Positions 8,844 to 17,343 of a stretch of 64,000 nt of DNA are shown piece after piece. The first letter of the stretch is position 1, and every line of letters begins with the position of its first letter. The DNA is from Alkalihalobacillus sp. LMS39 (GTDB lineage: Bacteria; Bacillota; Bacilli; Bacillales; Bacillaceae_F), in contig NZ_CP093300.1 in the NCBI RefSeq assembly GCF_022812285.1, positions 1,488,001 through 1,552,000 on the forward strand. Direction: 5' to 3'. The notes beneath the pieces are model-generated. The model saw only the letters and a program-made list of their open reading frames with translations, did no database searches and was not told where the DNA came from. Both the position numbers and the translations under genes were made by a program.

Positions 8844-11800
8844 ATGTTTACAAAACATCGTAAATGGTATTCGTTAGCATTAGCGTTGTTAATGGTCTTT
8901 AGTGTATTTACTAGCTATTTGCCTGCAACGGTTTCTGCTCAATCGGAACCAGAATTAAAAAGCCCAGTTGTTGAAACAAATGGGACTGTGACATTTAATT
9001 ACAGTAACAATGATGCGCAAAGAGTACGTGTTGCTGGAAGCTTTACAGAATGGCAAAGTAATGCGTTAAACATGGAAAAGCAAAATGGAGTGTGGACAAA
9101 AACAACCCAGCTCACTCCAGATGTATATGAATATAAGTTTATCGTTGGAGACGATGAGTGGATAAATGACCCTCTTAATCCACAATCGCAAGGTGGTAAC
9201 AGCAAGTTAGTTGTTCCAGGATTGAAATTAGGACAAGTTCCAACGACAATGCAAGTTGGAAGGTCTTATGAATTAAAAGCAGACCTTGTTAATGAAGCGG
9301 GTGAAACTTCAGGAGCAGAAGGAGTAACATGGTCACTAGTATCCGCGCCAAATGGTGTTGAGCTATCAGATTCAACGGTAACGATTGGTAGTGATGTGGC
9401 AGCAAATAGAGAAATTAAAGTAAAAGCAACAAAAGATAACTATGAAACTGTGAAAACAGTAACTACTGTTGGGGTAATGTATGAGTACACGATTAATTAC
9501 CACAGACTAGATAATAATTTAGACAGTTGGAATTTATGGATTTTTAATAGCGGGTCACCAAATGCTGGCTATACATTTACGAATGTCCATGGTGAAGAAA
9601 ACTATAAGTTTGCTAAAGGAACATTCAGTTTCCCAGAAAATGATATCACAGCTCTTCCTCGTAAGTCAGTAGGAGGAAATGAATGGGCCTCTCAAGATGA
9701 TCCAGGTCGATTACTTGCAATTCCACATGGTGAAACTTCATCAGAGTTTTGGATTGTAGAAGGAAAAAGCAATGTTTATACGTCTGAAGCTGCAGCAAAA
9801 GCTGCAATTGATGAAATCAATGGAAATGTTCGACCACATATTCGCTTTACGTATGAAAGACCTGACCAAGACTATACGAATTGGGATGTTTGGGTATGGG
9901 GAACTGGTGCCAGAAATGATAACATCGACTTTACTCGTTTTGAAGATGGAAAAGCGATTGCTGATATTTTTGTCGGACCACAAGCTGAACGAGTGGGATT
10001 TATCGTACGAACTGCAGGCTGGGATTCTAGAGAGCCAGGTGGAGACCGCACGATTCAAGTGAGCAAAAGTGATCCTATCACGAAAGTTCATGTAAAAAGT
10101 GGAGAAACAGAATTTTTTACAGTCCCTTCAATTAGTAAGCCAACGATTACAAACGGGAATGCGATATTCCATTTTAGAGATAAAGATTTATATTTAGCAG
10201 ATAAAATGGACCAAATTGAAAAAGTTGAATTAGCGTTTGACTTTGATGGAACTGAAGAAAAGTTTGAAATGACAAATGAAGTAAAAAATGAACGTTTTGT
10301 TTATACGTTTACTGATTTTCCTTCAGGTGAGTTTGAATATTACTTTTATGTGACAGTAGATGGCGTAACAACGAAAGTGTCTGACCCTTATAATACGGTT
10401 AACGGCAAATCAGTTGTATCGTATTTCAGTTCTGAACTTGATGTTGCTGCTGAAGTAACACCGGCTGCTGTTGATTATAATCAAAATGCAGTAGTAACAT
10501 TAGATATTACAAGTGAAGAAGAAGTGGAGCTTCGTGAAATTTTTGTTGACCTTCGTGAAGTTGGTGGCAACGAAAAAGTAGCTATTGATACGGAGTTACA
10601 AGAGTTAACAATTGCTGTAGACCATAAAACAACAGCAGGTGAAAAAACATTACCAATTACGGTTGTTGATGTTTATGGAAATGAGCATTATGGTGAAGCT
10701 GAAGTTACTGTAGAAGCGCGTCACTCCATTGGGGAAGCAGATTTTGATTGGGATGAGGCTCGTATTTACTTCTTATTAACAGACCGCTTTTTTGATGGCG
10801 ACTCTTCAAATAATGATCCATATGAAGTAGGCTATGACACAAGTATGCCTGGTGCATATAAAGGTGGAGACTTCAAAGGCATTACAGAAAGACTTGATTA
10901 TTTAGATGCATTAGGAATTAATACAATTTGGATTAATCCAATTGTTGAAAATATTGTTTATGATGTTAGACATGATGCGTCACCATATATTACACCTTAT
11001 TATGGATATCATGGATATTGGGCAAGTAATTTTGAAGAATTAAACCCACATTTCGGAACGATGGAAGACTTCCACGAATTAATTGATGAAGCTCATGCGC
11101 GTGGAATGAAATTAATGATCGATGTCGTTTTAAATCATACAGGCTATGGTTTAAAAGAAGCAGATGCTAGGTTAGATGGAACGATTCCTCATTTCCCTAC
11201 AAATGAAGATCGTGCCCGTTTTGCTGGTATGTTACGTGATGGTGGTTCAGATGAAGTCCGTGGTGAATTAGCGGGACTACCTGATTTTATTACCGAAGAC
11301 CCAGCTGTACGCGACCAAATCGTCCAATGGCAAGTTGATTGGATTGAAAAGTCCAGAACTCCAAATGGAAATACGATTGACTATTTCCGAGTCGACACAG
11401 TAAAACACGTTGAAGATGCAACTTGGATGAAATTTAAAAACGAGCAAACAAAAGTAATGCCTGAATTTAAAATGATAGGTGAGTCATGGGGAGCTCATTA
11501 CAATGATGACCATGGGTATTTAAATACAGGAATGATGGATTCGTTACTAGACTTTGACTTTAAAAACTATGCCGTGAACTTTGCTAACGGTCAAATCAAT
11601 AGTGTTGAAAATACGATGAGAGCAAGAAACGAAGTGATTTCTAACGGTGGGACACTTGGTCAATTTCTAGGAAGTCATGATGAAATCGGATTCTTGGACC
11701 AACCAAGAATTGCTGGCGATACAGGAAAATTAAAGCTTGGTGCAGCGCTTCAAATTACGGCAAAAGGCCAACCGGTTATTTATTACGGTGAAGAATTAGG

Positions 11801-13100
11801 ATATTCAGGAGAAGCAAATTATCCTCATTACACGAATCGTTATGTTATTGATTGGGATATCGTTGAAGGAAATGACATTCATGAGCATTACACAAAGCTT
11901 TTAAATGCTCGTAAAGCATATTCCCAAGTGTTCTCAAAAGGAACTCGACAACAAATAGCTGGTTCTGATGCAGAAGGATTTACTGCATTTGAGAGAAAAT
12001 ATCAAGATGAATCTGTAGTCGTTGCGATTAATGTTGGAACAGAAGCAAAAGAAGCAACGTTCACAGTACCATTTGCGAGTGGAAATACGGTGACTGATGT
12101 TTATGGAAATCATACGTATACAGTAGCAGATGACCAAACAGTTACAGTTACAATTCCAGGTCGTGATGCTGGTGGGACAGTAATCTTAGCAAACGGAGTT
12201 GTTCAAGACCCTGTTGATGGCACTGACCCAGTAGACCCAACAGATCCAACAAATCCTGACCCAAGTCCGACACAACCGACTCAGCCAGGAGATAAGGATA
12301 GTGACAAAGGTTCCGATAAAGATAAAGATAAAGATAAGAACAAGGATAAAGATAAAAACAAAGATAAAGAAAAAGAAAAGTCACCTGTAGTGTCGGTTCC
12401 ATCTGAAACGACAAAAGGGAAGGTTGATAAGAAAACAGGTACGGTTACAATTGATACAAAGCCTATTCAAAAGCTTCCAACAAACGGTGTACTAGAAATT
12501 GATTTGAAAGATGCAAATAAATTAACAGTCATAACGTTAAAGTTAACTTCGGAGCAAGTTAAAGAGTTACGAAGTAAAAACGCTACGATTTATTTAAAGA
12601 AAGATGATGTGACAATTGGATTCCCAGCGAACAATTTACCTGGGGACGGTGAAGTTGAGTTTATTATTGAAAAGTATCAAGATTATAAAGGTGCACTTTC
12701 TGCAGTGTATGACTTTACTGTAAAACAAGAGGGGAAAAAGATATCTAACTTTGAGTTCCCTGTCACATTAACGTTTAAAGTAGATGCTAGTAAAGTGAAA
12801 AATCCGGATAATGTAAAAGTGTATTATTACAATGAAGAAACAGGAAAGTGGGAATTAATCGGTGGTGTTTATAAAGATGGATATGTTACAGCCGAAACAA
12901 CACACTTTAGTTTATTCACTGTATTTGAAAGAGAGCAAGTAGAATCAGAGTTTAGTGCTCCTGCACCAGAACAAGTAAAAGAGGGAAAAGCATTACCTAA
13001 AACAGCAACAAACTTGTTTAATGGGTTGGTACTTGGAACGATTTTACTTCTTGTAGGTGTTGGATTCTACATCTATCGTCGAAAAAATCAAAACGTATAA
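8844..13100 (+). CDS. Secreted, cell-wall-anchored GH13 alpha-amylase (pullulanase-like modules)
   Basis: Extracellular starch/glycogen-degrading enzyme of 1418 aa. The ATG at 8844 follows GAAAGGGGT and opens a signal peptide (cut near ATVSA-QSE). Modules in order: a CBM48/AMPK-beta-like domain (about 35-115); two CBM41-type starch-binding domains (about 215-330 and 330-425); Ig/E-set-like domains (about 440-630); the GH13 barrel (about 634-1060) with DVVLNHTG, nucleophile Asp851 (FRVDTVKHV), acid/base Glu880 (MIGESWG) and Asp946 (GSHDE); a beta domain; a Pro/Thr then Lys/Asp-rich spacer (about 1120-1178); a C-terminal domain; then LPKTA (1384-1388), a membrane helix and RRK. The pullulanase signature YNWGYDP was not seen, so alpha-amylase or mixed activity is likely. 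Its promoter carries two MalR-type sites, and 181-bp repeats flank the gene. Confidence 0.9.
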   Translation: MFTKHRKWYSLALALLMVFSVFTSYLPATVSAQSEPELKSPVVETNGTVTFNYSNNDAQRVRVAGSFTEWQSNALNMEKQNGVWTKTTQLTPDVYEYKFIVGDDEWINDPLNPQSQGGNSKLVVPGLKLGQVPTTMQVGRSYELKADLVNEAGETSGAEGVTWSLVSAPNGVELSDSTVTIGSDVAANREIKVKATKDNYETVKTVTTVGVMYEYTINYHRLDNNLDSWNLWIFNSGSPNAGYTFTNVHGEENYKFAKGTFSFPENDITALPRKSVGGNEWASQDDPGRLLAIPHGETSSEFWIVEGKSNVYTSEAAAKAAIDEINGNVRPHIRFTYERPDQDYTNWDVWVWGTGARNDNIDFTRFEDGKAIADIFVGPQAERVGFIVRTAGWDSREPGGDRTIQVSKSDPITKVHVKSGETEFFTVPSISKPTITNGNAIFHFRDKDLYLADKMDQIEKVELAFDFDGTEEKFEMTNEVKNERFVYTFTDFPSGEFEYYFYVTVDGVTTKVSDPYNTVNGKSVVSYFSSELDVAAEVTPAAVDYNQNAVVTLDITSEEEVELREIFVDLREVGGNEKVAIDTELQELTIAVDHKTTAGEKTLPITVVDVYGNEHYGEAEVTVEARHSIGEADFDWDEARIYFLLTDRFFDGDSSNNDPYEVGYDTSMPGAYKGGDFKGITERLDYLDALGINTIWINPIVENIVYDVRHDASPYITPYYGYHGYWASNFEELNPHFGTMEDFHELIDEAHARGMKLMIDVVLNHTGYGLKEADARLDGTIPHFPTNEDRARFAGMLRDGGSDEVRGELAGLPDFITEDPAVRDQIVQWQVDWIEKSRTPNGNTIDYFRVDTVKHVEDATWMKFKNEQTKVMPEFKMIGESWGAHYNDDHGYLNTGMMDSLLDFDFKNYAVNFANGQINSVENTMRARNEVISNGGTLGQFLGSHDEIGFLDQPRIAGDTGKLKLGAALQITAKGQPVIYYGEELGYSGEANYPHYTNRYVIDWDIVEGNDIHEHYTKLLNARKAYSQVFSKGTRQQIAGSDAEGFTAFERKYQDESVVVAINVGTEAKEATFTVPFASGNTVTDVYGNHTYTVADDQTVTVTIPGRDAGGTVILANGVVQDPVDGTDPVDPTDPTNPDPSPTQPTQPGDKDSDKGSDKDKDKDKNKDKDKNKDKEKEKSPVVSVPSETTKGKVDKKTGTVTIDTKPIQKLPTNGVLEIDLKDANKLTVITLKLTSEQVKELRSKNATIYLKKDDVTIGFPANNLPGDGEVEFIIEKYQDYKGALSAVYDFTVKQEGKKISNFEFPVTLTFKVDASKVKNPDNVKVYYYNEETGKWELIGGVYKDGYVTAETTHFSLFTVFEREQVESEFSAPAPEQVKEGKALPKTATNLFNGLVLGTILLLVGVGFYIYRRKNQNV
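12295..12381 (+). repeat. Low-complexity Lys/Asp codon repeat inside the amylase gene
   Basis: Near-repeats of GATAAAGATAAA/AACAAAGATAAA encode a (K-D/N/E)n spacer of about 28 residues that would carry the enzyme through the cell wall. Tracts like this expand and contract by slippage, so length may vary between strains or assemblies. Confidence 0.85.
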
Positions 13101-13103
13101 TAG

Positions 13104-13134
13104 AAAAGACTGGTTCATTGAGCCAGTCTTTTTC
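13104..13134 (+). terminator. Amylase gene terminator
   Basis: AAAAGACTGGTTCA pairs with TGAGCCAGTCTTTT just after the stop codon, ending in T's. Confidence 0.85.
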
Positions 13135-13151
13135 AACATATAAGAAGGCAT

Positions 13152-13190
13152 AATTTTGGTATAGCAGTGAAGCTTTGAAAGCTTATTTTA
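13152..13190 (+). repeat. Family B repeat, separated head (copy B3)
   Basis: AATTTTGGTATAGCAGTGAA followed by GCTTTGAAAGCTTATT matches the first part of the full family B copies at 23091-23267 and 37441-37618. The matching tail appears only at 13533-13584, with a family A element between, as if B had been split. Confidence 0.75.
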
Positions 13191-13208
13191 GTTGTTTATG
13201 GTAAGTAA

Positions 13209-13389
13209 GCGGCCATGAAAATCGTTATCTGTGAACATGGCTAGCGATTTGGAACGTTGGAGGACACAGGAGCAGTTAATCATAATATATCGCTTGGAAT
13301 AGAGTTGCTTTTGCGTGAATAAGTGCTCCTGTGGCCGCTAAAAAACGGAAACCCGTATTATGTTCACAAATAACGGCTGCTCTGACCGC
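13209..13389 (+). repeat. Family A structured repeat, copy A2
   Basis: This 181-bp copy has the same fold as A1. The left end is GCGGCCA and the right end TGACCGC, leaving one C-A mismatch; the inner 17-bp arms are kept with a T-G wobble. It lies in the same orientation as A1, 4.8 kb away, so the two bracket the amylase gene as direct repeats. Downstream sequence ATGAGATATGGGATGT is shared with copy A3. Confidence 0.9.
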
Positions 13390-13532
13390 ATAAATGAGAT
13401 ATGGGATGTGTTGGTTGTTATTCTTTCGATGACATATTCTACAAGATGTAGCCGGTGATTTGCAACAAGTACTTCATTTTCATTTCGATCGTGTTTGGTG
13501 GCCAATTTTTTAAGCATTACACCTGTTAAGGA

Positions 13533-13584
13533 GGGCAGGGCTCCGCACTTCGCTTGAAATGAAAAGACACTCCCGCGTTTTTTC
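13533..13584 (+). repeat. Family B repeat, separated tail (copy B3)
   Basis: GGGCAGGGCTCCGCACTTCG and the following hairpin (AAAAGACACTCCCGCGTTTTTT) match the tail of family B. The 13390-13532 stretch before it has no gene I can support. Confidence 0.75.
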
Positions 13585-13657
13585 TGACTGTTACATCAGA
13601 ATAAAAAGAAAACATATACAAAGACTAGTAGTAGCATATGGTAAAGGAGGAAATCTG

Positions 13658-13894
13658 ATGGATACACAACAAAGTGAAACATTTGTAGCAGTGAGAAAAA
13701 ATAGTGAAGGTGACATAATTGAGCTAAAAACGTCGGAAGGAAGAGTTCTTGATTATAAGCAAGCCCAACAAGAAGTAACAAATGGTGTTATTATGGGTGC
13801 GAATGTTTTTAAAGGAAGAGACGGGGAGCCTCACCTCAGAAGTAATGCAGACGGAAACCCAGACAATAATTTAGATAACCTGCCTCAGTTTTAA
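13658..13894 (+). CDS. DUF3892 domain protein
   Basis: Small cytoplasmic protein of 78 aa. The pattern AVRKNSEGDIIELKTSEGR, then LDYKQAQQEV and the ending NLDNLPQF, is that of the DUF3892 family found in Bacillaceae. Function is unknown. The ATG at 13658 follows AAAGGAGGAAA at ideal spacing; a longer reading from 13559 would begin inside the repeat tail and is rejected. It is a single gene with a terminator about 100 bp downstream. Confidence 0.85.
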   Translation: MDTQQSETFVAVRKNSEGDIIELKTSEGRVLDYKQAQQEVTNGVIMGANVFKGRDGEPHLRSNADGNPDNNLDNLPQF

Positions 13895-13990
13895 ATTATT
13901 TTTGACGTATTTATTTAACGCTGTGAGGAAGGGGGAGAAGCTTCATCCTCATCCCTCTTTCACTTCAAGATAAGAAAAATAATGTATAGC

Positions 13991-14020
13991 AAAGACGGTG
14001 TCCTTTTTGGCACCGTTTTT
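13991..14020 (+). terminator. Terminator between the DUF3892 gene and nsrR
   Basis: ACGGTGTCC (13995-14003) pairs with GGCACCGT (14009-14016), followed by a T-run in the + direction. Confidence 0.75.
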
Positions 14021-14450
14021 ATTTATGAAATAATGTATACAATGTTTCTTTATTATGAAGTAAATCTTCGAGTGTGTAAGCATCCAATACTTTTAAATAA
14101 GCTTCAAGTGCTTCACTTAACACATGTTTTAATTGACAAACAGGACTTATAAAACATGTGTTTGAATCGTAATCAAAACATTCAACGATTTGAAGATCCT
14201 CTGTTTGTCGAACGACAAAGCCTATATTGATTTGACGCGGTTGATGGGCTAGACGCATCCCGCCGTTTCGTCCTCTAATTGTTTCTATCATTCCTAATTT
14301 ACTTAATTCATGGACGATTTTACTAAGGTGATTTTCTGAAATATTGTACACTTTCGCAATATGTTTAATATTGCCTAATTGATTTGACTGTAATGTTCCT
14401 AAATAAAGCAATAGTCGGAGGGAGTAGTCGGTAAAGGTTGTAAGTTGCAT
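14019..14450 (-). CDS. nsrR: Rrf2-family nitric-oxide-sensing repressor NsrR
   Basis: DNA-binding repressor of 143 aa that would hold a [4Fe-4S] cluster and lose DNA binding when NO attacks it. The N-terminal winged helix (TDYSLRLLLYLGT, then ISENHLSKIVHELSKLGMI) and the three-cysteine segment ECFDYDSNTCFISPVCQLK match NsrR closely. It is divergent from hmp, and two NsrR-like boxes lie between them. The length matches B. subtilis NsrR. Confidence 0.92.
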   Translation of the reverse strand: MQLTTFTDYSLRLLLYLGTLQSNQLGNIKHIAKVYNISENHLSKIVHELSKLGMIETIRGRNGGMRLAHQPRQINIGFVVRQTEDLQIVECFDYDSNTCFISPVCQLKHVLSEALEAYLKVLDAYTLEDLLHNKETLYTLFHK

Positions 14451-14525
14451 ATTTTCACCTTCTTCATTCTATCTCCTACAATAGTAACACATTTTAGGAA
14501 GAAAGAAAGTGTGAAGAAAATATGA

Positions 14526-14594
14526 AAGATGTATTTGAAATATTGCTTTTACCAATGATTGGTGTTTAAAATAAACGTGTATTTAAAATATATC
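14526..14594 (+). promoter_or_regulatory. Two NsrR-type operators before hmp
   Basis: GATGTATTTGAAATATTGC near 14528-14546 and GTGTATTTAAAATATATC at 14577-14594 both resemble the B. subtilis NsrR box ATGTATTTNAAATACAT. They lie 49 bp apart, the second ending 16 bp before the hmp ATG. Confidence 0.75.
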
Positions 14595-14610
14595 TTTTAG
14601 GGGGAGACCT

Positions 14611-15825
14611 ATGACAACACTAAGTCCAGAAACGATAAAGGTCATAAAGTCTACGGTGCCAGTATTAGAGCAACACGGAGAAGCGATTACAAAGCATTTC
14701 TATGAAACTATGTTTGCAAAACATCCAGAATTACTTAATATTTTTAATCACGCCCATCAAAAACAAGGTAGACAGCCGAAAGCATTAGCCAATTCAATTT
14801 ATGCTGCTGCAAAACATATTGAAAATTTAGAAGTAATTTTACCAGTCGTAAAGCAAATTGCTCATAAACATAGAAGTTTAGGAGTAAAACGTGAACATTA
14901 CCCAATTGTTGGGGAAAACTTATTAATTGCTATTAAAGAAGTATTGGGAGATGCAGCAACAGATGAAATTATCGATGCTTGGGCAAAAGCGTATGGTGTC
15001 ATTGCGAATGTGTTCATTTCTGTTGAAGAGGATATGTATGAGGAAGTAGAAAAGACAACAGGAGGCTGGAAAGAATGGCGTACTTTTGTCATTGAACAGA
15101 TTGAAAAGGAAAGTAAAGTGATTACATCATTTTATTTAAAGCCAGCAGATGGAAACGAGATTGTTACACATCAGCCAGGACAATATATATCTGTTAAATG
15201 TAAAATCGATGGAGAACAATATACTCATATTCGCCAATACAGTTTATCCAATGAACCAGGAGCACCATACTATCGTATTAGTGTGAAACGAGAAGAGGGA
15301 ACAGAAACGAAGCCAAAAGGTGTTGTATCTTCTTTTTTACATGAAAATGTTAAAGTAGGCGACCAATTAGAAGTGTCTGTTCCAGCAGGTGATTTTATTT
15401 TAAATGGAGAAAAGCCAGATTCATTTCTCTTTATTAGTGGAGGCGTAGGGTTAACTCCTTTTGTTAGTATGCTTCATGAAGTAAAGAAAAAATATCCGCT
15501 TAAGAAAGTCACATATATTCATGCGGCTATCGATGGAGAGCACCATGCATTCGACAATGAAATAAAGTCACTTCTTACTGAAAATGATCAATATTATGTT
15601 GGCTATGAAAAACCGACAGATAAGGATAAAGAACAAAAATTATATGAAAAAGAAGGCTTTATTACGGGAGAATGGCTACAGTCCATCATTCAACAACATA
15701 AAGGTGATATTTATTTTTGTGGGCCTATTCCTTTTATGAAAGCGATTTATAAAGATTTAGTGGACTGTAATGTGGAGTTATACCGAATTCACTATGAATT
15801 TTTCGGTCCGGCAGCAACGTTATAA
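14611..15825 (+). CDS. hmp: Flavohaemoprotein (nitric oxide dioxygenase)
   Basis: Cytoplasmic enzyme of 404 aa that converts NO plus O2 to nitrate using NAD(P)H. The globin domain (about 1-140) has the proximal His in [10 protein letters not shown]. It is followed by a ferredoxin-reductase-type FAD domain (about 150-260; [10 protein letters not shown]) and an NAD domain ([23 protein letters not shown]; ending HYEFFGPAA). GGGGGAGACC precedes the ATG. It stands alone and is controlled with the divergent nsrR. Confidence 0.95.
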   Translation: MTTLSPETIKVIKSTVPVLEQHGEAITKHFYETMFAKHPELLNIFNHAHQKQGRQPKALANSIYAAAKHIENLEVILPVVKQIAHKHRSLGVKREHYPIVGENLLIAIKEVLGDAATDEIIDAWAKAYGVIANVFISVEEDMYEEVEKTTGGWKEWRTFVIEQIEKESKVITSFYLKPADGNEIVTHQPGQYISVKCKIDGEQYTHIRQYSLSNEPGAPYYRISVKREEGTETKPKGVVSSFLHENVKVGDQLEVSVPAGDFILNGEKPDSFLFISGGVGLTPFVSMLHEVKKKYPLKKVTYIHAAIDGEHHAFDNEIKSLLTENDQYYVGYEKPTDKDKEQKLYEKEGFITGEWLQSIIQQHKGDIYFCGPIPFMKAIYKDLVDCNVELYRIHYEFFGPAATL

Positions 15826-15828
15826 CAC

Positions 15829-15862
15829 AAAAAGCTTGTGGATGATTCCATAAGCTTTTTTT
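15829..15862 (+). terminator. hmp terminator
   Basis: AAAAAGCTT (15829-15837) pairs with AAGCTTTTT (15852-15860); an inner TGGA/TCCA stem extends it. Confidence 0.8.
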
Positions 15863-15910
15863 CATAATTTCTTTTAATTCTCATCATCCTAAAATAAGGA
15901 GGTGGATAAG

Positions 15911-16129
15911 ATGAAATATCAAAATAAAAATGTAAGTAACAATAAAACGACGCTTACGAATACCCCAAAGGAAGAGGAAATAACAATTCGATCTGATGTT
16001 AGCTCCAAAGCTCCATTTCAAACGACTCCATATTATGCGGGAGATTCTGTCCAAGGGCATAAAGAACTTGAAGAGGCCAATGAAGGAATTGCAAATGAGG
16101 AAATAAAGCAACAAAACGAAAATTTGTAA
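15911..16129 (+). CDS. Small hydrophilic protein of unknown function
   Basis: A 72-aa protein rich in Asn, Lys, Glu and Thr with no Cys and no membrane segment; probably disordered. The ATG at 15911 follows AAGGAGGTGG; the in-frame GTG at 15902 is part of that ribosome site and is not the start. A good terminator follows at once, so it looks like an independently expressed gene. I do not recognise the family. Confidence 0.6.
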   Translation: MKYQNKNVSNNKTTLTNTPKEEEITIRSDVSSKAPFQTTPYYAGDSVQGHKELEEANEGIANEEIKQQNENL

Positions 16130-16141
16130 AAATTAAAAAGG

Positions 16142-16186
16142 AAGGCGAGCTAAACTGTGTATTTTTGCAATAGGATGCTCGCCTTT
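16142..16186 (+). terminator. Terminator after the small protein gene
   Basis: AAGGCGAGC (16142-16150) pairs with GCTCGCCTT (16177-16185). Confidence 0.7.
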
Positions 16187-16281
16187 GCTATTTCTTCTAT
16201 TGCGAAGGTGTACCTAAGCTTAAAGTGAGCTATTCTTGTCTATACTTTGTAAAAGAGATTATGAAGATAAGGATGATCATC

Positions 16282-17310
16282 ATGTTATTTATCTTTGATA
16301 TTATGAAGACAGTCGTAAAAGTAAGAAATTTAACGATTATCCTCGTCACAATCCTGTTTATTACTAGCAGTTCATTTATTGTATATTGGATTGAACCTGA
16401 AACGTTTCAAACTCCTTTTATTGCTTTTTGGTATGTCATGACAACAATAACGACAACAGGATACGGTGATTATGTGCCAGAGACCGTTCTTGGTAAAGTG
16501 TATGCTCTTATTCTTTATATATTTGGCATTTTATTATTAGGGATTGTTATTGGAAAAATGGTGGAGGCGGTAAGTTTATATCGGCGTTTAAAGGAGGAAG
16601 GAAGGTTGAGTTATAAAGGAGTTGGACATTATGTCATTATCGGGTGGACAAATAAATCACAACGAACGATAAATGAACTTTTTCTAGCGAAAGAACATGC
16701 TACGATTGTGCTAATCGATACATTAAAAAAATCACCAACGGAACGAGATAGAATCGTGTATATTCAAGGAGATGCAACAGAACGGGAAATTTTACACAAA
16801 GCAAATATATTACATTGTGACGCAGTATTAGTGTTTGCTCCCGATACGATTGACGACCCTATCTCAATTGATGGACGTTCACTTTTAATCGTATCGACAA
16901 TAGAAAGATTAGCAACAGAGAAAAATAAAGAGATTTATACGATTGTCGAAATTGTTAGGGAAAAACACACATTAAATTTTAAACATGCCAAAGTAGATGA
17001 ATTTGTATTATCAAATGAAGCATTCTCTGACTTAATGGCAAAGTCTGCTTTGCATAAAGGTTCAACTAAAATTTTTATGCAATTATTAAGTAGAGAACAT
17101 GGAGATAATGTTTGGGAGTTGAAAAAAAGTTCAAAATGGAGTACTTATCGAGATGCGTATACAGATTTGCAAAAACGTGGAGCCAATTTGATTTCAAATC
17201 GTAAAGACTTTGGTATTATCCGGCGTTTGGATGAAAAAGTACCCGATGATGCTAAGTTGTATGTGATTTGTGATGAAGAAACATATGAAAAAATAAGTGC
17301 AGAGATTTAA
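16282..17310 (+). CDS. Two-helix potassium channel with TrkA-N/RCK domain (YugO-like)
   Basis: Membrane K+ channel subunit of about 342 aa. A short N-terminus leads into TM1 (NLTIILVTILFITSSSFIVY), the pore loop with selectivity filter TTTGYGDYVP, TM2 (ILYIFGILLLGIVIG) and a cytosolic RCK/TrkA-N Rossmann domain (YVIIGWTNKS) plus a C-terminal part. The family resembles B. subtilis YugO, which mediates electrical signalling in biofilms. The start is uncertain: ATG 16282 has AAGGA at 8-nt spacing, while GTG 16225, ATG 16261 and ATG 16273 are in frame. The Rossmann motif reads GWTNKS rather than GxGxxG, so nucleotide binding may be weak. Confidence 0.85.
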   Translation: MLFIFDIMKTVVKVRNLTIILVTILFITSSSFIVYWIEPETFQTPFIAFWYVMTTITTTGYGDYVPETVLGKVYALILYIFGILLLGIVIGKMVEAVSLYRRLKEEGRLSYKGVGHYVIIGWTNKSQRTINELFLAKEHATIVLIDTLKKSPTERDRIVYIQGDATEREILHKANILHCDAVLVFAPDTIDDPISIDGRSLLIVSTIERLATEKNKEIYTIVEIVREKHTLNFKHAKVDEFVLSNEAFSDLMAKSALHKGSTKIFMQLLSREHGDNVWELKKSSKWSTYRDAYTDLQKRGANLISNRKDFGIIRRLDEKVPDDAKLYVICDEETYEKISAEI

Positions 17311-17320
17311 CTCTCTGCAC
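17297..17320. terminator. Hairpin over the channel gene stop codon
   Basis: GTGCAGAGA (17297-17305) and TCTCTGCAC (17312-17320) pair perfectly around the stop codon, between two convergent genes. No immediate T-run, so it may protect mRNA ends rather than terminate. Confidence 0.5.
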
Positions 17321-17343
17321 ACAGACTGTAATATCTTTTTGAT

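Noticed and set aside
9741-10091. Reverse-strand frame of 116 aa inside the amylase gene
   Set aside because: Lies wholly within a well-supported gene on the other strand and shows no recognisable motif or ribosome site.
12148-12414. Antisense protein-coding frame opposite the amylase spacer
   Set aside because: It is the mirror of the Lys/Asp codon repeat, rich in Leu/Tyr by composition, with no ribosome site.
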